Below, one piece after another: positions 17,912 through 27,280 of a stretch of 37,059 bases of DNA. Within the stretch, counting starts at the first letter, position 1; the number at the start of each line of letters is the position of its first letter. This stretch comes from Bryobacterales bacterium (GTDB lineage Bacteria > Acidobacteriota > Terriglobia > Bryobacterales > Bryobacteraceae). The stretch is from contig DAIDJK010000100.1 in NCBI GenBank assembly GCA_027450225.1, forward strand, positions 1 through 37,059, in the 5' to 3' direction. A program made the translations under genes and the position numbers. The notes beneath the pieces are model-generated. The model was not told where the DNA came from. It made no database searches and saw only the letters and a list, made by a program, of their open reading frames with translations.

Positions 17912-17945
17912 AAAAAAAGCCGGAAGGCCTTGCGGCCTCCCGGCG
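17912..17945 (-). terminator. Rho-independent terminator of the tonB-exbB-exbD-TPR operon
   Basis: On the minus strand an 11-bp stem, GCCGGGAGGCC/GGCCTTCCGGC with one G-T pair, closes on a GCAA tetraloop and is followed directly by seven T. It begins 25 bases past the stop of the TPR lipoprotein gene and ends before the dnaE promoter region. It separates the two transcripts and argues against the longer dnaE reading frame. Confidence 0.92.
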
Positions 17946-17970
17946 GATCAGGTGTTGGAGAATGGAAAAG

Positions 17971-18801
17971 CTACTCTTCTTTGGCGTTCGGATTGGCAGC
18001 CTTGCGTGCCGCCTTCATCTTGATCGTGTCCAGGTTCTTCTGCACCCAGCTGTCCGCTTCCTTGATGTCGGACTGGTATTGTTCCTTGCTGTCGTCCAGA
18101 TCGGCGCGATAACGTATCAGCAAGTTGGCGTAGGCCATGGCGTTCTCATATTCGGGATCGATCTGAAGAGCTTTCTTTTCATCGTCGATACCATCCGTGA
18201 GAGGCTGCCAAAATTTCGCTTTCAACTGCTCGCGAACCTTGGGATCCTTCAGCGGACCAGGATCTTCCGGCTTCATCCCGAGCTGATTGCGCGCTTCGCG
18301 GTCCGGCTGGATGAAATCCGTCCAAGCGATAACGCCCAGCGTGTAATAGGCTTCCTTGTTCTTCGGGTCAAGCTGAATGACTTTGTGCTCCCAGTTGGCC
18401 GCGTTGGGGAAGTCCTTTTGCTGATAATAGAGATTCGCGATCGACTGGGTCGCCAGCAGCTTATATTGCGGGTCCGGGTTGCTCGAGAGAACCGTCTCGA
18501 ACTCTTTCATGGCCGCGTCCGCGAACTTCTTGTTGTCCGGCGTATCGCTTCCCGGCACGTACTGCTGCACGTACGCGGTCGCGAGATAGACTCGCGCAGC
18601 CGGCAAATCCGGATCCTGGTCGATGGCGGTCTTGAAGTGGTCCGCCGCCTGAGAGTAGTTCCCGGCCTTGAAGGCGATGACACCCTGGTTGAGGTTGTCA
18701 CGAGCCTTCAGCTTGTTGCAGCCGGTAGCCAGGACGGCGGCGCCGATCACGCCGCCGGCGAGGAGAATCGTTCGAATGTGGCGCATCGAATTCGCCCCCA
18801 T
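17971..18801 (-). CDS. TPR-repeat lipoprotein at the end of the Ton operon
   Basis: A 276-residue protein with a lipoprotein-type signal (HIRTILLAGGVIGAAVLATGC; Cys after a slightly atypical LATG box), followed by TPR repeats, for example NQGVIAFKAGNYSQAADHF, SIANLYYQQKDFPNAANWE and AYYTLGVIAW. The C-terminal third is more charged and helical. It is probably anchored in a membrane facing the periplasm as a protein-interaction partner of the Ton system; the exact role is unknown. Its ATG overlaps the stop of the preceding exbD (TAATG), implying translational coupling; a second in-frame ATG at 18786 is possible. It is the last gene before a strong terminator. Confidence 0.85.
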   Translation of the reverse strand: MGANSMRHIRTILLAGGVIGAAVLATGCNKLKARDNLNQGVIAFKAGNYSQAADHFKTAIDQDPDLPAARVYLATAYVQQYVPGSDTPDNKKFADAAMKEFETVLSSNPDPQYKLLATQSIANLYYQQKDFPNAANWEHKVIQLDPKNKEAYYTLGVIAWTDFIQPDREARNQLGMKPEDPGPLKDPKVREQLKAKFWQPLTDGIDDEKKALQIDPEYENAMAYANLLIRYRADLDDSKEQYQSDIKEADSWVQKNLDTIKMKAARKAANPNAKEE

Positions 18802-19229
18802 TACTGGCCGGCCTCCACTTTGGGAGTCATCAGACCTACTTTGTCGATTCCAGCCGCATGCGCGATATCGATTGCGTGGGCAATCGTCTGGAATTCGAGA
18901 TCGGGATCGCCCTTCACGAATACGACTTTCTCGGCGCGCGTCTTGAAAATGTCGACGAGACGGTCTTCGAGTTTGGGCCAGCTCGAGTCTTCCTGATTGA
19001 TCTTCACGTTGCCAGCTTTATCGATGACGATGACGACGGTACGGTCATCGGCCTGATTCTGCTGCTGGTTGGGCGGAGGCGGCTGGGGCGCGAGGGTATC
19101 AAGCCCATGCGGCGTTACCGGCGAAATCGCCATGAAGATGATCAGCAGCACGAGCAGAATGTCAATCATCGGCGTCATGTTAATGCTCGCCTGCGGGCCG
19201 CTGCCAGACCCGCCCACTGCCATTGCCAT
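18801..19229 (-). CDS. exbD: ExbD/TolR-family biopolymer transport protein (second copy)
   Basis: A 142-residue ExbD-type protein with one N-terminal membrane helix, SINMTPMIDILLVLLIIFMAI, whose Asp is the proton-carrying residue of the family. A proline/glutamine-rich stretch and a small periplasmic domain follow (VVIVIDKAGNVKINQ, VFVKGDPDLEFQTIAHAI). It works with ExbB/TolQ to turn the proton gradient into force on TonB. AAGGAG lies 8 bases before the ATG. It follows another exbD by 47 bases; the pair may form a mixed dimer. Its stop overlaps the start of the TPR gene. Confidence 0.93.
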   Translation of the reverse strand: MAMAVGGSGSGPQASINMTPMIDILLVLLIIFMAISPVTPHGLDTLAPQPPPPNQQQNQADDRTVVIVIDKAGNVKINQEDSSWPKLEDRLVDIFKTRAEKVVFVKGDPDLEFQTIAHAIDIAHAAGIDKVGLMTPKVEAGQ

Positions 19230-19276
19230 AGCTGTCGCTCCTTAGCTTTCTGTCCTGATTGTCACTGCTGCTCGCC

Positions 19277-19732
19277 TTAGAGCCCGCCACCCGCCTGGCC
19301 GGGGAGCTTTCTTCCCTGTGGGATTTCCTCGGTCAGAAGGCCAAGCTCATCCACGCCACCGGCGCGGAGGTTATCAACCACGTCTTCCACCTTCGAATAC
19401 TTGGCGCGCGCGTCGGCTTTGATGTAAACCAGCTTACTCGGCCTGCCGGAAAGCAGATCTTTCACTTTCGGCGCGAGTTCACCCGCATCGACCCTCTGCA
19501 ATCCCGGGCTCAGGAATACCTGGCCATCCCGGGTAATCGCGACGATCACCGCATCTTCTTTGTCCGCGTCGGGCATCGACACCGGATTTCGCGTTTCGGC
19601 GAGCGTCACGGGGATGCTTTTCGAGAGCATCGGCGTGATGACCATGAAGATGATCAGCACGACGAGCATCACGTCCACCATCGGGGTGACGTTGATATCC
19701 GATACCGGAGGCGGAGCTTTTTTGAGCTTCAT
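19277..19732 (-). CDS. exbD: ExbD/TolR-family biopolymer transport protein (first copy)
   Basis: A 151-residue ExbD-type protein. The membrane helix SDINVTPMVDVMLVVLIIFM carries the conserved Asp, and the periplasmic part includes VSMPDADKEDAVIVAITRDG and LVYIKADARAKYSKVEDVV. I set the start at ATG 19732, preceded by AAGGAG at 7 bases; the track extends 22 codons upstream into sequence without family resemblance. It lies between the exbB-like gene and the second exbD in a tonB-exbB-exbD-exbD order. Function as a subunit of the Ton motor is inferred from family and context. Confidence 0.93.
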   Translation of the reverse strand: MKLKKAPPPVSDINVTPMVDVMLVVLIIFMVITPMLSKSIPVTLAETRNPVSMPDADKEDAVIVAITRDGQVFLSPGLQRVDAGELAPKVKDLLSGRPSKLVYIKADARAKYSKVEDVVDNLRAGGVDELGLLTEEIPQGRKLPGQAGGGL

Positions 19733-19830
19733 TCTGAATCTCCTTGGGCCGGGAGAAATCCGCTGCGGCGAACCGGGCGGCCCGCCGCGCGCGAACAATC
19801 AACTCGCCAGCTGCTTACTCTTGCCTCTGC

Positions 19831-20571
19831 TTACTTGCGAACGCCGGCTCTCGCCTGAGTGCGCTTCAGGAAGTAGTCGACCAGTTCCGAGCTCGAGTTC
19901 CCCATCTCCACGTCAAACGCATCAATGCGGCCGGTGAAGTAGTTGAACATCCAGACGGCGGGAACCGCGACGAACAGACCGATAGCCGTGGTGACGAGAG
20001 CTTCCGAAATACCGCCGGCGATCGCGCCGATACCGGGCGTCTTCTGCGCAGCCATCGTCTTGAACGCGTTAATGATGCCGACGACCGTACCGAACAGACC
20101 GACGAACGGCGCCGTGGAACCGATGGTGGCGAGGGCGCTGACGCCGCGTTTCAGTTCGGCGTGTACGATCGCTTCGGCGCGTTCGAGAGCGCGCTTGGAA
20201 GCCTCGATCTCCTCACCGGAGATTTCCGACGCGCCCTGATGGGCCTGAAATTCCTGAAGACCAGCGACAACAACCTTGGCCAAATGGCTCTTTTTGTAAC
20301 GATCGGCGATCTTGATCGCTTCATCGAGCTTGCCTTCACGCAGCGCGCCGGCGACGGCCGGAGCGAATTGCCGGCTTTGCTTGCGGGCGGCGTTGTAGGC
20401 CATGATGCGGTCGATCATGACGCCGATCGACCACGCGGACATCAGGAACATGACGATGACAACACACTTGGCGAGCGTTCCCATCTGTTCCCAGAGATGG
20501 CGGAAATCCCAGCCGGGCGCTCCGGCTTCCTGCAAAAGCATGAACGCCCATACCTGCATCTGTAAAAGCAT
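19831..20571 (-). CDS. exbB: MotA/TolQ/ExbB proton-channel family protein
   Basis: A 246-residue inner-membrane protein of the ExbB/TolQ family. The first helix is at about residues 35-55 (CVVIVMFLMSAWSIGVMIDRI). A cytoplasmic loop follows, and the diagnostic pair of helices lies at about 145-215 (LATIGSTAPFVGLFGTVVGI and ISEALVTTAIGLFVAVPAVW). The Thr/Ser/Ala-lined helices form the pore around the ExbD helix. An AGGAG is 12 bases before the ATG, a rather long spacing; a second ATG at codon 5 is closer to nothing better. It lies downstream of tonB and upstream of two exbD genes. Calling it ExbB rather than TolQ rests on the adjacent tonB. Confidence 0.92.
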   Translation of the reverse strand: MLLQMQVWAFMLLQEAGAPGWDFRHLWEQMGTLAKCVVIVMFLMSAWSIGVMIDRIMAYNAARKQSRQFAPAVAGALREGKLDEAIKIADRYKKSHLAKVVVAGLQEFQAHQGASEISGEEIEASKRALERAEAIVHAELKRGVSALATIGSTAPFVGLFGTVVGIINAFKTMAAQKTPGIGAIAGGISEALVTTAIGLFVAVPAVWMFNYFTGRIDAFDVEMGNSSSELVDYFLKRTQARAGVRK

Positions 20572-20627
20572 TTTTGTGTTCTTCTCCTGCGAGTTGATTT
20601 AAATGAGACTGACCAGGGCGCTCGACA

Positions 20628-21371
20628 CTACTGACTCAGAGTGAAGTTGACGTCGATGGTCGTGATTACTTCCACGGGGTCGCCGTTCAGAAGCGTCGGC
20701 TTGTACTGCCACTGCTTAACCGCTTCGAGCGCAGCGTTCACCAGCAATGGAGGACCGCTGATAACGTGCAAATTCTGAATGGTGCCGTCCTTGGCGATGA
20801 CTGCTTCGAACTTCACCGTACCCTGCACGCGAGCCGCTTTCGCCAGCGGCGGATAGACCGGCCGGACCTGACGGATCAGGTTCGCCTGCTGAACATTTCC
20901 GCCGACGCGAATGGACTGGGGAGCCTTCGGCTTGGGTGGCGGGGGCGGAGGAGGCGGAGCCGCGGATGGCAACCCGCCAAGGATGCCGCCAAGAACTCCA
21001 CCGGCCGTGCCGCCAGGCACGCCACCGGGTACGCCACCGACCACACCCACGTTCTGCGGAAGATCCTCTTCCTGGATCATCTTGACTTCTTTGGGAATGG
21101 TCTTCGGCGCGACAAGCTTGTCCATTACGAACTGCTTGGGAATAACCTTCACCACTTTCACCGCCTGCGCCGGCGGGGGCGGAGGCGGTGGCGGCGGCGG
21201 AGGCGGCGCCACGAGGAACGTGGACAGCTGCGCCTGCGGCAACGCGTCGAAATAGATCAAAGGAATGATGACGGCGATCGCGATCAGGATGATCTGAATC
21301 GTGAAAGACAGGAGGATCGTGTATGGCCTTTTTGTCTTTCCGACCCCGTCTACGAAAGTCTGCTCGAACAT
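20628..21371 (-). CDS. tonB: TonB-family energy transducer
   Basis: A 247-residue TonB-type protein. A single N-terminal membrane anchor (YTILLSFTIQIILIAIAVII) is followed by a periplasmic linker with a run of 12 prolines, a Gly-rich stretch with repeated GGVPGG-like units and a second run of 8 prolines before KPKAP. The C-terminal domain (about residues 165-247) has the family hallmarks RPVYPPLAKAARVQGTVKFE and AVKQWQYKPTLLNGDPV. It carries proton-motive energy from ExbB/ExbD to outer-membrane receptors, which are not in the window. GAGGG precedes the ATG at about 6 bases. It is the first gene of the minus-strand operon ending at the terminator near 17912. Confidence 0.94.
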   Translation of the reverse strand: MFEQTFVDGVGKTKRPYTILLSFTIQIILIAIAVIIPLIYFDALPQAQLSTFLVAPPPPPPPPPPPPAQAVKVVKVIPKQFVMDKLVAPKTIPKEVKMIQEEDLPQNVGVVGGVPGGVPGGTAGGVLGGILGGLPSAAPPPPPPPPKPKAPQSIRVGGNVQQANLIRQVRPVYPPLAKAARVQGTVKFEAVIAKDGTIQNLHVISGPPLLVNAALEAVKQWQYKPTLLNGDPVEVITTIDVNFTLSQ

Positions 21372-21568
21372 TTCTACCCTCTCTAAGAACCGCGCCCGTT
21401 GCCGAACGCGCCTTCGGCCTCAAGTGCCGGACCGGGCGCAAACCCGGCTTAAAACTGCGCTCCGGACTTCGAGGATCCTGAAGCGCACCATCTCGGAGCT
21501 GCCAGTTTGCGGCAGCCCGCCAAACCACCGGAGCCGCTTCGTCGCGGCCCATTCTCACGACATGCCGC

Positions 21569-22825
21569 TCAGCGAGCGACTTTTACAGACCCTCTGGAAC
21601 CCTGCTGCTTGACCCCGCCGGCTGCGGCCCTCGGTGAAGGGGCGGCCACGGCAGGAGCCGTCTTCCTGCGCTTGTCCGAAAAGTTATGCCAGAAGAGCAC
21701 GATCGGACTCGCGACGAACACGGAAGAATACGTCCCGATAATAATACCTACAACCAGCGCAAACGAAAACCCGTGCAGCACCGGCCCGCCGAACAAAAAC
21801 AGGGCCAGCACCGTCAGAAACGTCAACCCCGACGTCATCACCGTCCGGCTCAGCGTCTGGTTGACGCTGCGGTTGATTACCTCGCCGAGCGGCTCCCGCC
21901 GGTTCATCCGCAGATTCTCGCGGATGCGATCGAAGATGACGATCGTATCATTCATCGAATAGCCAACCAAAGTCAGCAGCGCGGCAATCACGGTGAGCGT
22001 GATCTCCTTGTTCAGCAGAGAGAACAAGCCTATCGTGATAATCGTGTCGTGAAACACAGCGATCACCGCGCCCACGCCATAAATCCATTCGAACCGGAAC
22101 CAGATATATACCAGCATTCCGGCGAGCGCAAGTAAAGTTGCGTTTATGGCCTGGTGGCGCAGATCGGCCCCGACCTTTGGCCCCACGCTTTCAAAGTTCC
22201 GCGACGCCGTGTAAGGCGCCGCGTAGCATTCCTGGGAGATGACACTCATCACCTGCGGGGTTACGCCGGGGACCGAACGCAGATCGTCGATGTTGCGGAC
22301 CAGACCGCCGTTCCTGTCGCGGAACGCAGCGATGGACGCGCCAAGCTGATCCACCTGCTGGTCCGAGAGTGGAACACCCGCCTTCGCCAGCGGATCCCGC
22401 AGACGATTGGCGATATCCGCAGCGCTCGCATTGTTCAGATCCAGCTTGCCGCTGCCCGGCTGTCCGTAAGCCTTTGCCAGAGTCGCAAGGATGATATCCC
22501 GGTTGCGCGCCAGCTGCGCTTCGTCCGAACCCGCGGCGCCAATTTCCACTTCGTTCGAGCCATTCTCGAGCGAGCCGTTTTCGAAATTCTCCACGCTGGG
22601 AGGCGCCGGCAAAGACTTCGACAACACCGAGCGAATCTGCTCGAGGTTCGGCGCCTGTGCGAATTTCACGGTCATCAACATGCCGCCCTTGAACTCAATG
22701 CCGTACCGCGGACCGCCCTTCGCGATGAGACTTCCAATGCCAAGCAGGCTCAGAACGAGCGAGGCGCCGATGAACGGCCATTTCCACCTGAGGAAATCGA
22801 AATTAGTGTTCTTGAATAATTCCAT
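21569..22825 (-). CDS. secF: Protein translocase subunit SecF with helix-hairpin-helix insertion
   Basis: A 418-residue SecF, about 100 residues longer than usual. Residues 1-60 hold TM1 and the start of the first periplasmic domain (YGIEFKGGMLMTVKF). TM2-6 are at the end (AINATLLALAGMLVYIWFRF, YSMNDTIVIFDRIRENLR, GTYSSVFVASPIV). Between them, about residues 127-200, is an insertion that looks like a ComEA/GspK-type helix-hairpin-helix: KLDLNNASAADIANRL, then IAAFRDRNGGL and IDDLRSVPGVTPQVMSVI. With SecD it forms a proton-driven complex that helps SecYEG complete export. It follows secD by 117 bases on the same strand. The role of the insertion is unknown. Confidence 0.95.
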   Translation of the reverse strand: MELFKNTNFDFLRWKWPFIGASLVLSLLGIGSLIAKGGPRYGIEFKGGMLMTVKFAQAPNLEQIRSVLSKSLPAPPSVENFENGSLENGSNEVEIGAAGSDEAQLARNRDIILATLAKAYGQPGSGKLDLNNASAADIANRLRDPLAKAGVPLSDQQVDQLGASIAAFRDRNGGLVRNIDDLRSVPGVTPQVMSVISQECYAAPYTASRNFESVGPKVGADLRHQAINATLLALAGMLVYIWFRFEWIYGVGAVIAVFHDTIITIGLFSLLNKEITLTVIAALLTLVGYSMNDTIVIFDRIRENLRMNRREPLGEVINRSVNQTLSRTVMTSGLTFLTVLALFLFGGPVLHGFSFALVVGIIIGTYSSVFVASPIVLFWHNFSDKRRKTAPAVAAPSPRAAAGGVKQQGSRGSVKVAR

Positions 22826-22942
22826 TGATCACTGCCCGCCCGTTTCACCGGGCTGAACGGTGCCATACGCTAAATGACACCGCTCCGTAAGAGATTGTTC
22901 CCGAGTTGCGCGTGAGAAAGCTGACATGGCGAAATTTCCCGC

Positions 22943-24568
22943 TCAGATGCTGAGGTGAACCATTTGGCGGCGCCTCGAAAGCTCCCAGTCGAAGATCACG
23001 CGCGACACCCACACTGCCGTGAAAACGTTGGCAAAAAGACCGATCACCAGCGTCACCGCGAATCCCCGTACCGGACCGGTGCCGAACAGGAAGAGAAAAA
23101 GGCACGAAACAATCGTGGTGACGTGAGTGTCCACGATGGTCCACCAGGCCTTCCCGAATCCGGCATCCACGGCGGCCGGGATGGTCTTTCCGGCGCGCAG
23201 TTCCTCGCGAATACGTTCGAATATCAGGACATTGGAATCGACCGCCATACCGACGGTCAGAATGATGCCCGCAATGCCCGGCAACGTCAGCGTTGCATGA
23301 AAATAGCAGAGCGCCGCCATCAGAATGACGGTGTTCAGAATCAGCGCCAGCACTGCGTTCACGCCCGCCGCCTTGTAGTAGACGAGCATGACTATCACTA
23401 CCGCGATCAGCCCCGCGATTGCGGCGTAGATACCTTCGCGAATCGAATCCGCGCCGAGTGATGGCCCGATCGTTCTCTCCTGCAGGTACTTGATCCCGGC
23501 CGGCAGAGCTCCGGTTTTGAGCACGATCGCCAGGTTCTCCGATTCCTGCTCGCTGCCGAGGCCATTGATCCGGCCCTGATCGCTGATCGTGTTCTGGATC
23601 GTCGCGACGCTCTGGATCTGGTTATCCAGCACCACCGCCAGCCGGTTGCCGATGTTCGCGGATGTGTACTTCTCAAAACGCCTCGCGCCGTCCTGCGACA
23701 GCGAAAAGGACGTCTCCCAGCGGCCAGGCATGTCCGGATCCGTCTCCGGGCGCGCGTTGCGCATATCCTGCCCGGTGATCACCGGCGTTCGGCCCACCAG
23801 ATACCAGCCGCCGGAACCGTTGCCGATGCCTGCCGGCCACTCGAGCACCTGCGTATTGATGGGAAGAATGCCGCCCTTCGACGCGAGCGCCTCCTCCTGC
23901 GTCTTGAACGGCCCTTCGAGCACGTTCGTGATCTTGAGCTGCGCGGTGGTGCCAATCAACTGTTTCACGCTGGCCAGATCCGAGACACCGGGCAGCTCGA
24001 CCAGAATTTCGGACTGCGTCACCGGATCGCCGTGCTCCTGAATCGTCGGCTCCGTGAGGCCCAAAGCGTTCACGCGCCGTTCGATCGTATCCACGGACTG
24101 CTGCACCGTATTGCGTTTGAGGTCCAGCAGCGCGGTCTGCGTCATGTTCATCTTGTAGTCGTTCCCGTTCACCGGACTGAGCGTCCACTCCGGGAATTTT
24201 TCGGCTACCAGATTGCGAAACTGCGATGTTTTCGACGGATCGATGCCGTGAATGTTCACCTGAATCGAATTCGTTTCCTGAATCGACTGCGGATCGTTCC
24301 GGTCCATGCCGCTGAAGCCGATGCCCGCGTTCTTCAGGTAATCGCGAAGCGCCTCGATCACCTGATCGGCCGCGGTTTTCGCCGCGTCCTGCGTTTCCAC
24401 CTGCAGCACCAGATGGCTTCCGCCCTTCAAATCGAGACCAAGACTGATATTGTGCGCGAGATTGTTTTTCAATTGCGCCGCGGAGGTGGGGAATCCGAAG
24501 ATTCCAAAGAGGCAGACCAGAACGGTCGCGACAATCACAACCGTTTTGATCATGAGATTCCGTTGCAT
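22943..24568 (-). CDS. secD: Protein translocase subunit SecD
   Basis: A 541-residue RND-type membrane protein. TM1 is at the N-terminus (VVIVATVLVCLFGIFG), followed by the SecD signature LGLDLKGGSHLVLQV and a large periplasmic domain with the P1 head and repeat (RVNALGLTEPTIQEHG, ILVELPGVSDLASVKQLIGT). The membrane half holds SLGADSIREGIYAAIAG and GMAVDSNVLIFERIREELR, the region carrying the proton-relay Asp. It pulls exported proteins from the periplasmic side. The track start is ATG 24568; an in-frame ATG at 24553 with CGGA upstream is an alternative. It lies between yajC (28 bases) and secF, probably one transcript. Confidence 0.96.
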   Translation of the reverse strand: MQRNLMIKTVVIVATVLVCLFGIFGFPTSAAQLKNNLAHNISLGLDLKGGSHLVLQVETQDAAKTAADQVIEALRDYLKNAGIGFSGMDRNDPQSIQETNSIQVNIHGIDPSKTSQFRNLVAEKFPEWTLSPVNGNDYKMNMTQTALLDLKRNTVQQSVDTIERRVNALGLTEPTIQEHGDPVTQSEILVELPGVSDLASVKQLIGTTAQLKITNVLEGPFKTQEEALASKGGILPINTQVLEWPAGIGNGSGGWYLVGRTPVITGQDMRNARPETDPDMPGRWETSFSLSQDGARRFEKYTSANIGNRLAVVLDNQIQSVATIQNTISDQGRINGLGSEQESENLAIVLKTGALPAGIKYLQERTIGPSLGADSIREGIYAAIAGLIAVVIVMLVYYKAAGVNAVLALILNTVILMAALCYFHATLTLPGIAGIILTVGMAVDSNVLIFERIREELRAGKTIPAAVDAGFGKAWWTIVDTHVTTIVSCLFLFLFGTGPVRGFAVTLVIGLFANVFTAVWVSRVIFDWELSRRRQMVHLSI

Positions 24569-24596
24569 TTCGAATTGTGCCTTCCGACGAGTAAGT

Positions 24597-24914
24597 CTAC
24601 TTCGAGCCTTCGGGGTTGACTACGGTGCTGACGGCAGAGCGGGCAAACTGCAGCTTGAGGTTATCCGGCTTGACTCTGAGAACTATTGTGTCACCATCCA
24701 CGGCAGTCACCGTGCCCATAATGCCGCCGGAGGTCAGCACCGTATCGCCTGCCTTGAGCGCACTAATCATCTGCTGCTGCCGCTTTTTCTGCCGCTGCAT
24801 GGGCATAAACAGCAGAAAATAGAAAACGACGGCGATAAGAACGTAAGGGGCGAACAGCGCGATCGGATTGGATGGCCCCTGACTCTGCTGGAGCAGAAAA
24901 AAGGATAGAAACAC
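24597..24914 (-). CDS. yajC: Preprotein translocase subunit YajC
   Basis: A small membrane protein of about 105 residues, the usual size for YajC. One helix (ALFAPYVLIAVVFYFLLFMP) is followed by the basic MQRQKKRQQQM segment and the beta-rich soluble domain with LKAGDTVLTSGGIMGTV. I place the start at GTG 24914, one base after the tgt stop codon, because it gives the family length; the track frame begins 20 codons earlier inside tgt, with no family resemblance. YajC binds the SecDF complex. The tight tgt-yajC-secD-secF order is typical and implies co-transcription from upstream of tgt. Confidence 0.93.
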   Translation of the reverse strand: MFLSFFLLQQSQGPSNPIALFAPYVLIAVVFYFLLFMPMQRQKKRQQQMISALKAGDTVLTSGGIMGTVTAVDGDTIVLRVKPDNLKLQFARSAVSTVVNPEGSK

Positions 24915-24915
24915 T

Positions 24916-26163
<1,248 letters not shown>

Positions 26164-26263
26164 TTAACGTCTGAAATACAGAGATTTTCTTCCCCTGTTG
26201 CTACTCTTTCGTTGCTTGCGCACAACGGCGCCGGAGCCGTTTTGCGCGATCACGAGGAAATTC

Positions 26264-27274
26264 ATGACCGAAGCGGACAAACGCAAAGCGATCGATCTGG
26301 CCCTGGTGGCGATGGACAAGCAGTTCGGCAAGGGAGCGGTTCTGCGGCTTGGCGCCAACAACGTCCAGCCGGTTTCCGTCATCTCATCCGGATGCCTGTC
26401 TCTCGACGCCGCACTCGGCGTCGGCGGCTTTCCCCGCGGACGCGTGGTCGAGATCTTCGGCCCGGAGTCCTCGGGAAAAACCACTCTCGCGCTGCAGGTG
26501 ATCGCCCAGGCTCAGAAAGCGGGCGGCTCGGCCGGTTTCGTCGATGCCGAGCACGCGCTCGATCCGGTTTATGCCCGCAAGCTCGGCGTCGATATCGATA
26601 ATCTTCTTGTCTCGCAGCCGGACAGCGGCGAACAGGCGCTCGAGATCACCGCGGCTCTTGTGCAATGCGCAGCGATCGATGTGATTGTCGTCGATTCCGT
26701 GGCGGCGCTCGTCCCCAAAGCCGAACTGGAAGGCGAAATGGGCGATAACCACGTCGGCCTGCATGCCCGCCTCATGTCCCAGGCGCTTCGCAAACTCACC
26801 GGCGTCACGGCCCGCACCAACACCTGTCTCATTTTCATCAACCAGGTGCGCGAAAAAATCGGCGTGATGTTCGGAAATCCCGAAACCACCACGGGCGGCC
26901 GCGCACTGAAATTCTATTCATCGATTCGCGCCGAAGTACGCCGAATTTCCGCCATCAAAGACGGCGAAACCGTCACCGGCAACCGGACACGCGTCAAAGT
27001 GGTGAAGAACAAGGTCGCTTCCCCATTCCGCGAAGCCGAATTCGATATCCTCTACGGCGAAGGCGCCTCACGGGAAGGCGATCTGATCGATCTCGGCGTC
27101 GCCAAAAATCTGCTGGAAAAATCCGGCTCCTGGTTCAGTTACAAAGGCGAGCGAGTGGGCCAGGGTCGCGAAAACGCGCGCCTGTACCTGAAGGAACACG
27201 CCGAAGTCGCCGAAAGGCTGGAAAAGGATCTCCGTGCCGCGCTCGGCATCACCGCCGCGCCGCGCGCCGCATAG
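26264..27274 (+). CDS. recA: Recombinase RecA
   Basis: A 336-residue RecA, the ATP-dependent strand-exchange protein of homologous recombination and the SOS co-protease. The Walker A is GPESSGKTT at about residues 66-74, with [24 protein letters not shown] (Walker B) and the DNA-binding loop/L2 regions around [18 protein letters not shown]. The start is ATG 26264 with GAGG 6 bases upstream; the track frame starts 22 codons earlier in sequence unlike RecA. The C-terminus is short, with less of the acidic tail seen in E. coli. I saw no clear LexA box of the known E. coli or Bacillus forms upstream, so SOS control cannot be claimed. It converges with a histidine kinase, 6 bases between stops. 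Confidence 0.97.
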   Translation: MTEADKRKAIDLALVAMDKQFGKGAVLRLGANNVQPVSVISSGCLSLDAALGVGGFPRGRVVEIFGPESSGKTTLALQVIAQAQKAGGSAGFVDAEHALDPVYARKLGVDIDNLLVSQPDSGEQALEITAALVQCAAIDVIVVDSVAALVPKAELEGEMGDNHVGLHARLMSQALRKLTGVTARTNTCLIFINQVREKIGVMFGNPETTTGGRALKFYSSIRAEVRRISAIKDGETVTGNRTRVKVVKNKVASPFREAEFDILYGEGASREGDLIDLGVAKNLLEKSGSWFSYKGERVGQGRENARLYLKEHAEVAERLEKDLRAALGITAAPRAA

Positions 27275-27280
27275 CCGTCC

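Noticed and set aside
17827-17913. Upstream extension of dnaE to 17913
   Set aside because: It enters the T-run of the preceding terminator and lacks family resemblance; ATG 17826 matches the DnaE start.
16855-18996. 713-codon plus-strand frame across dnaE and the TPR gene
   Set aside because: It is the shadow of dnaE and the TPR lipoprotein on the other strand, runs through the terminator at 17912-17945 and has no recognisable domain.
20900-21220. Low-complexity GC repeats as a possible repeat array
   Set aside because: They encode the proline and glycine linker of TonB, which explains the repeats.
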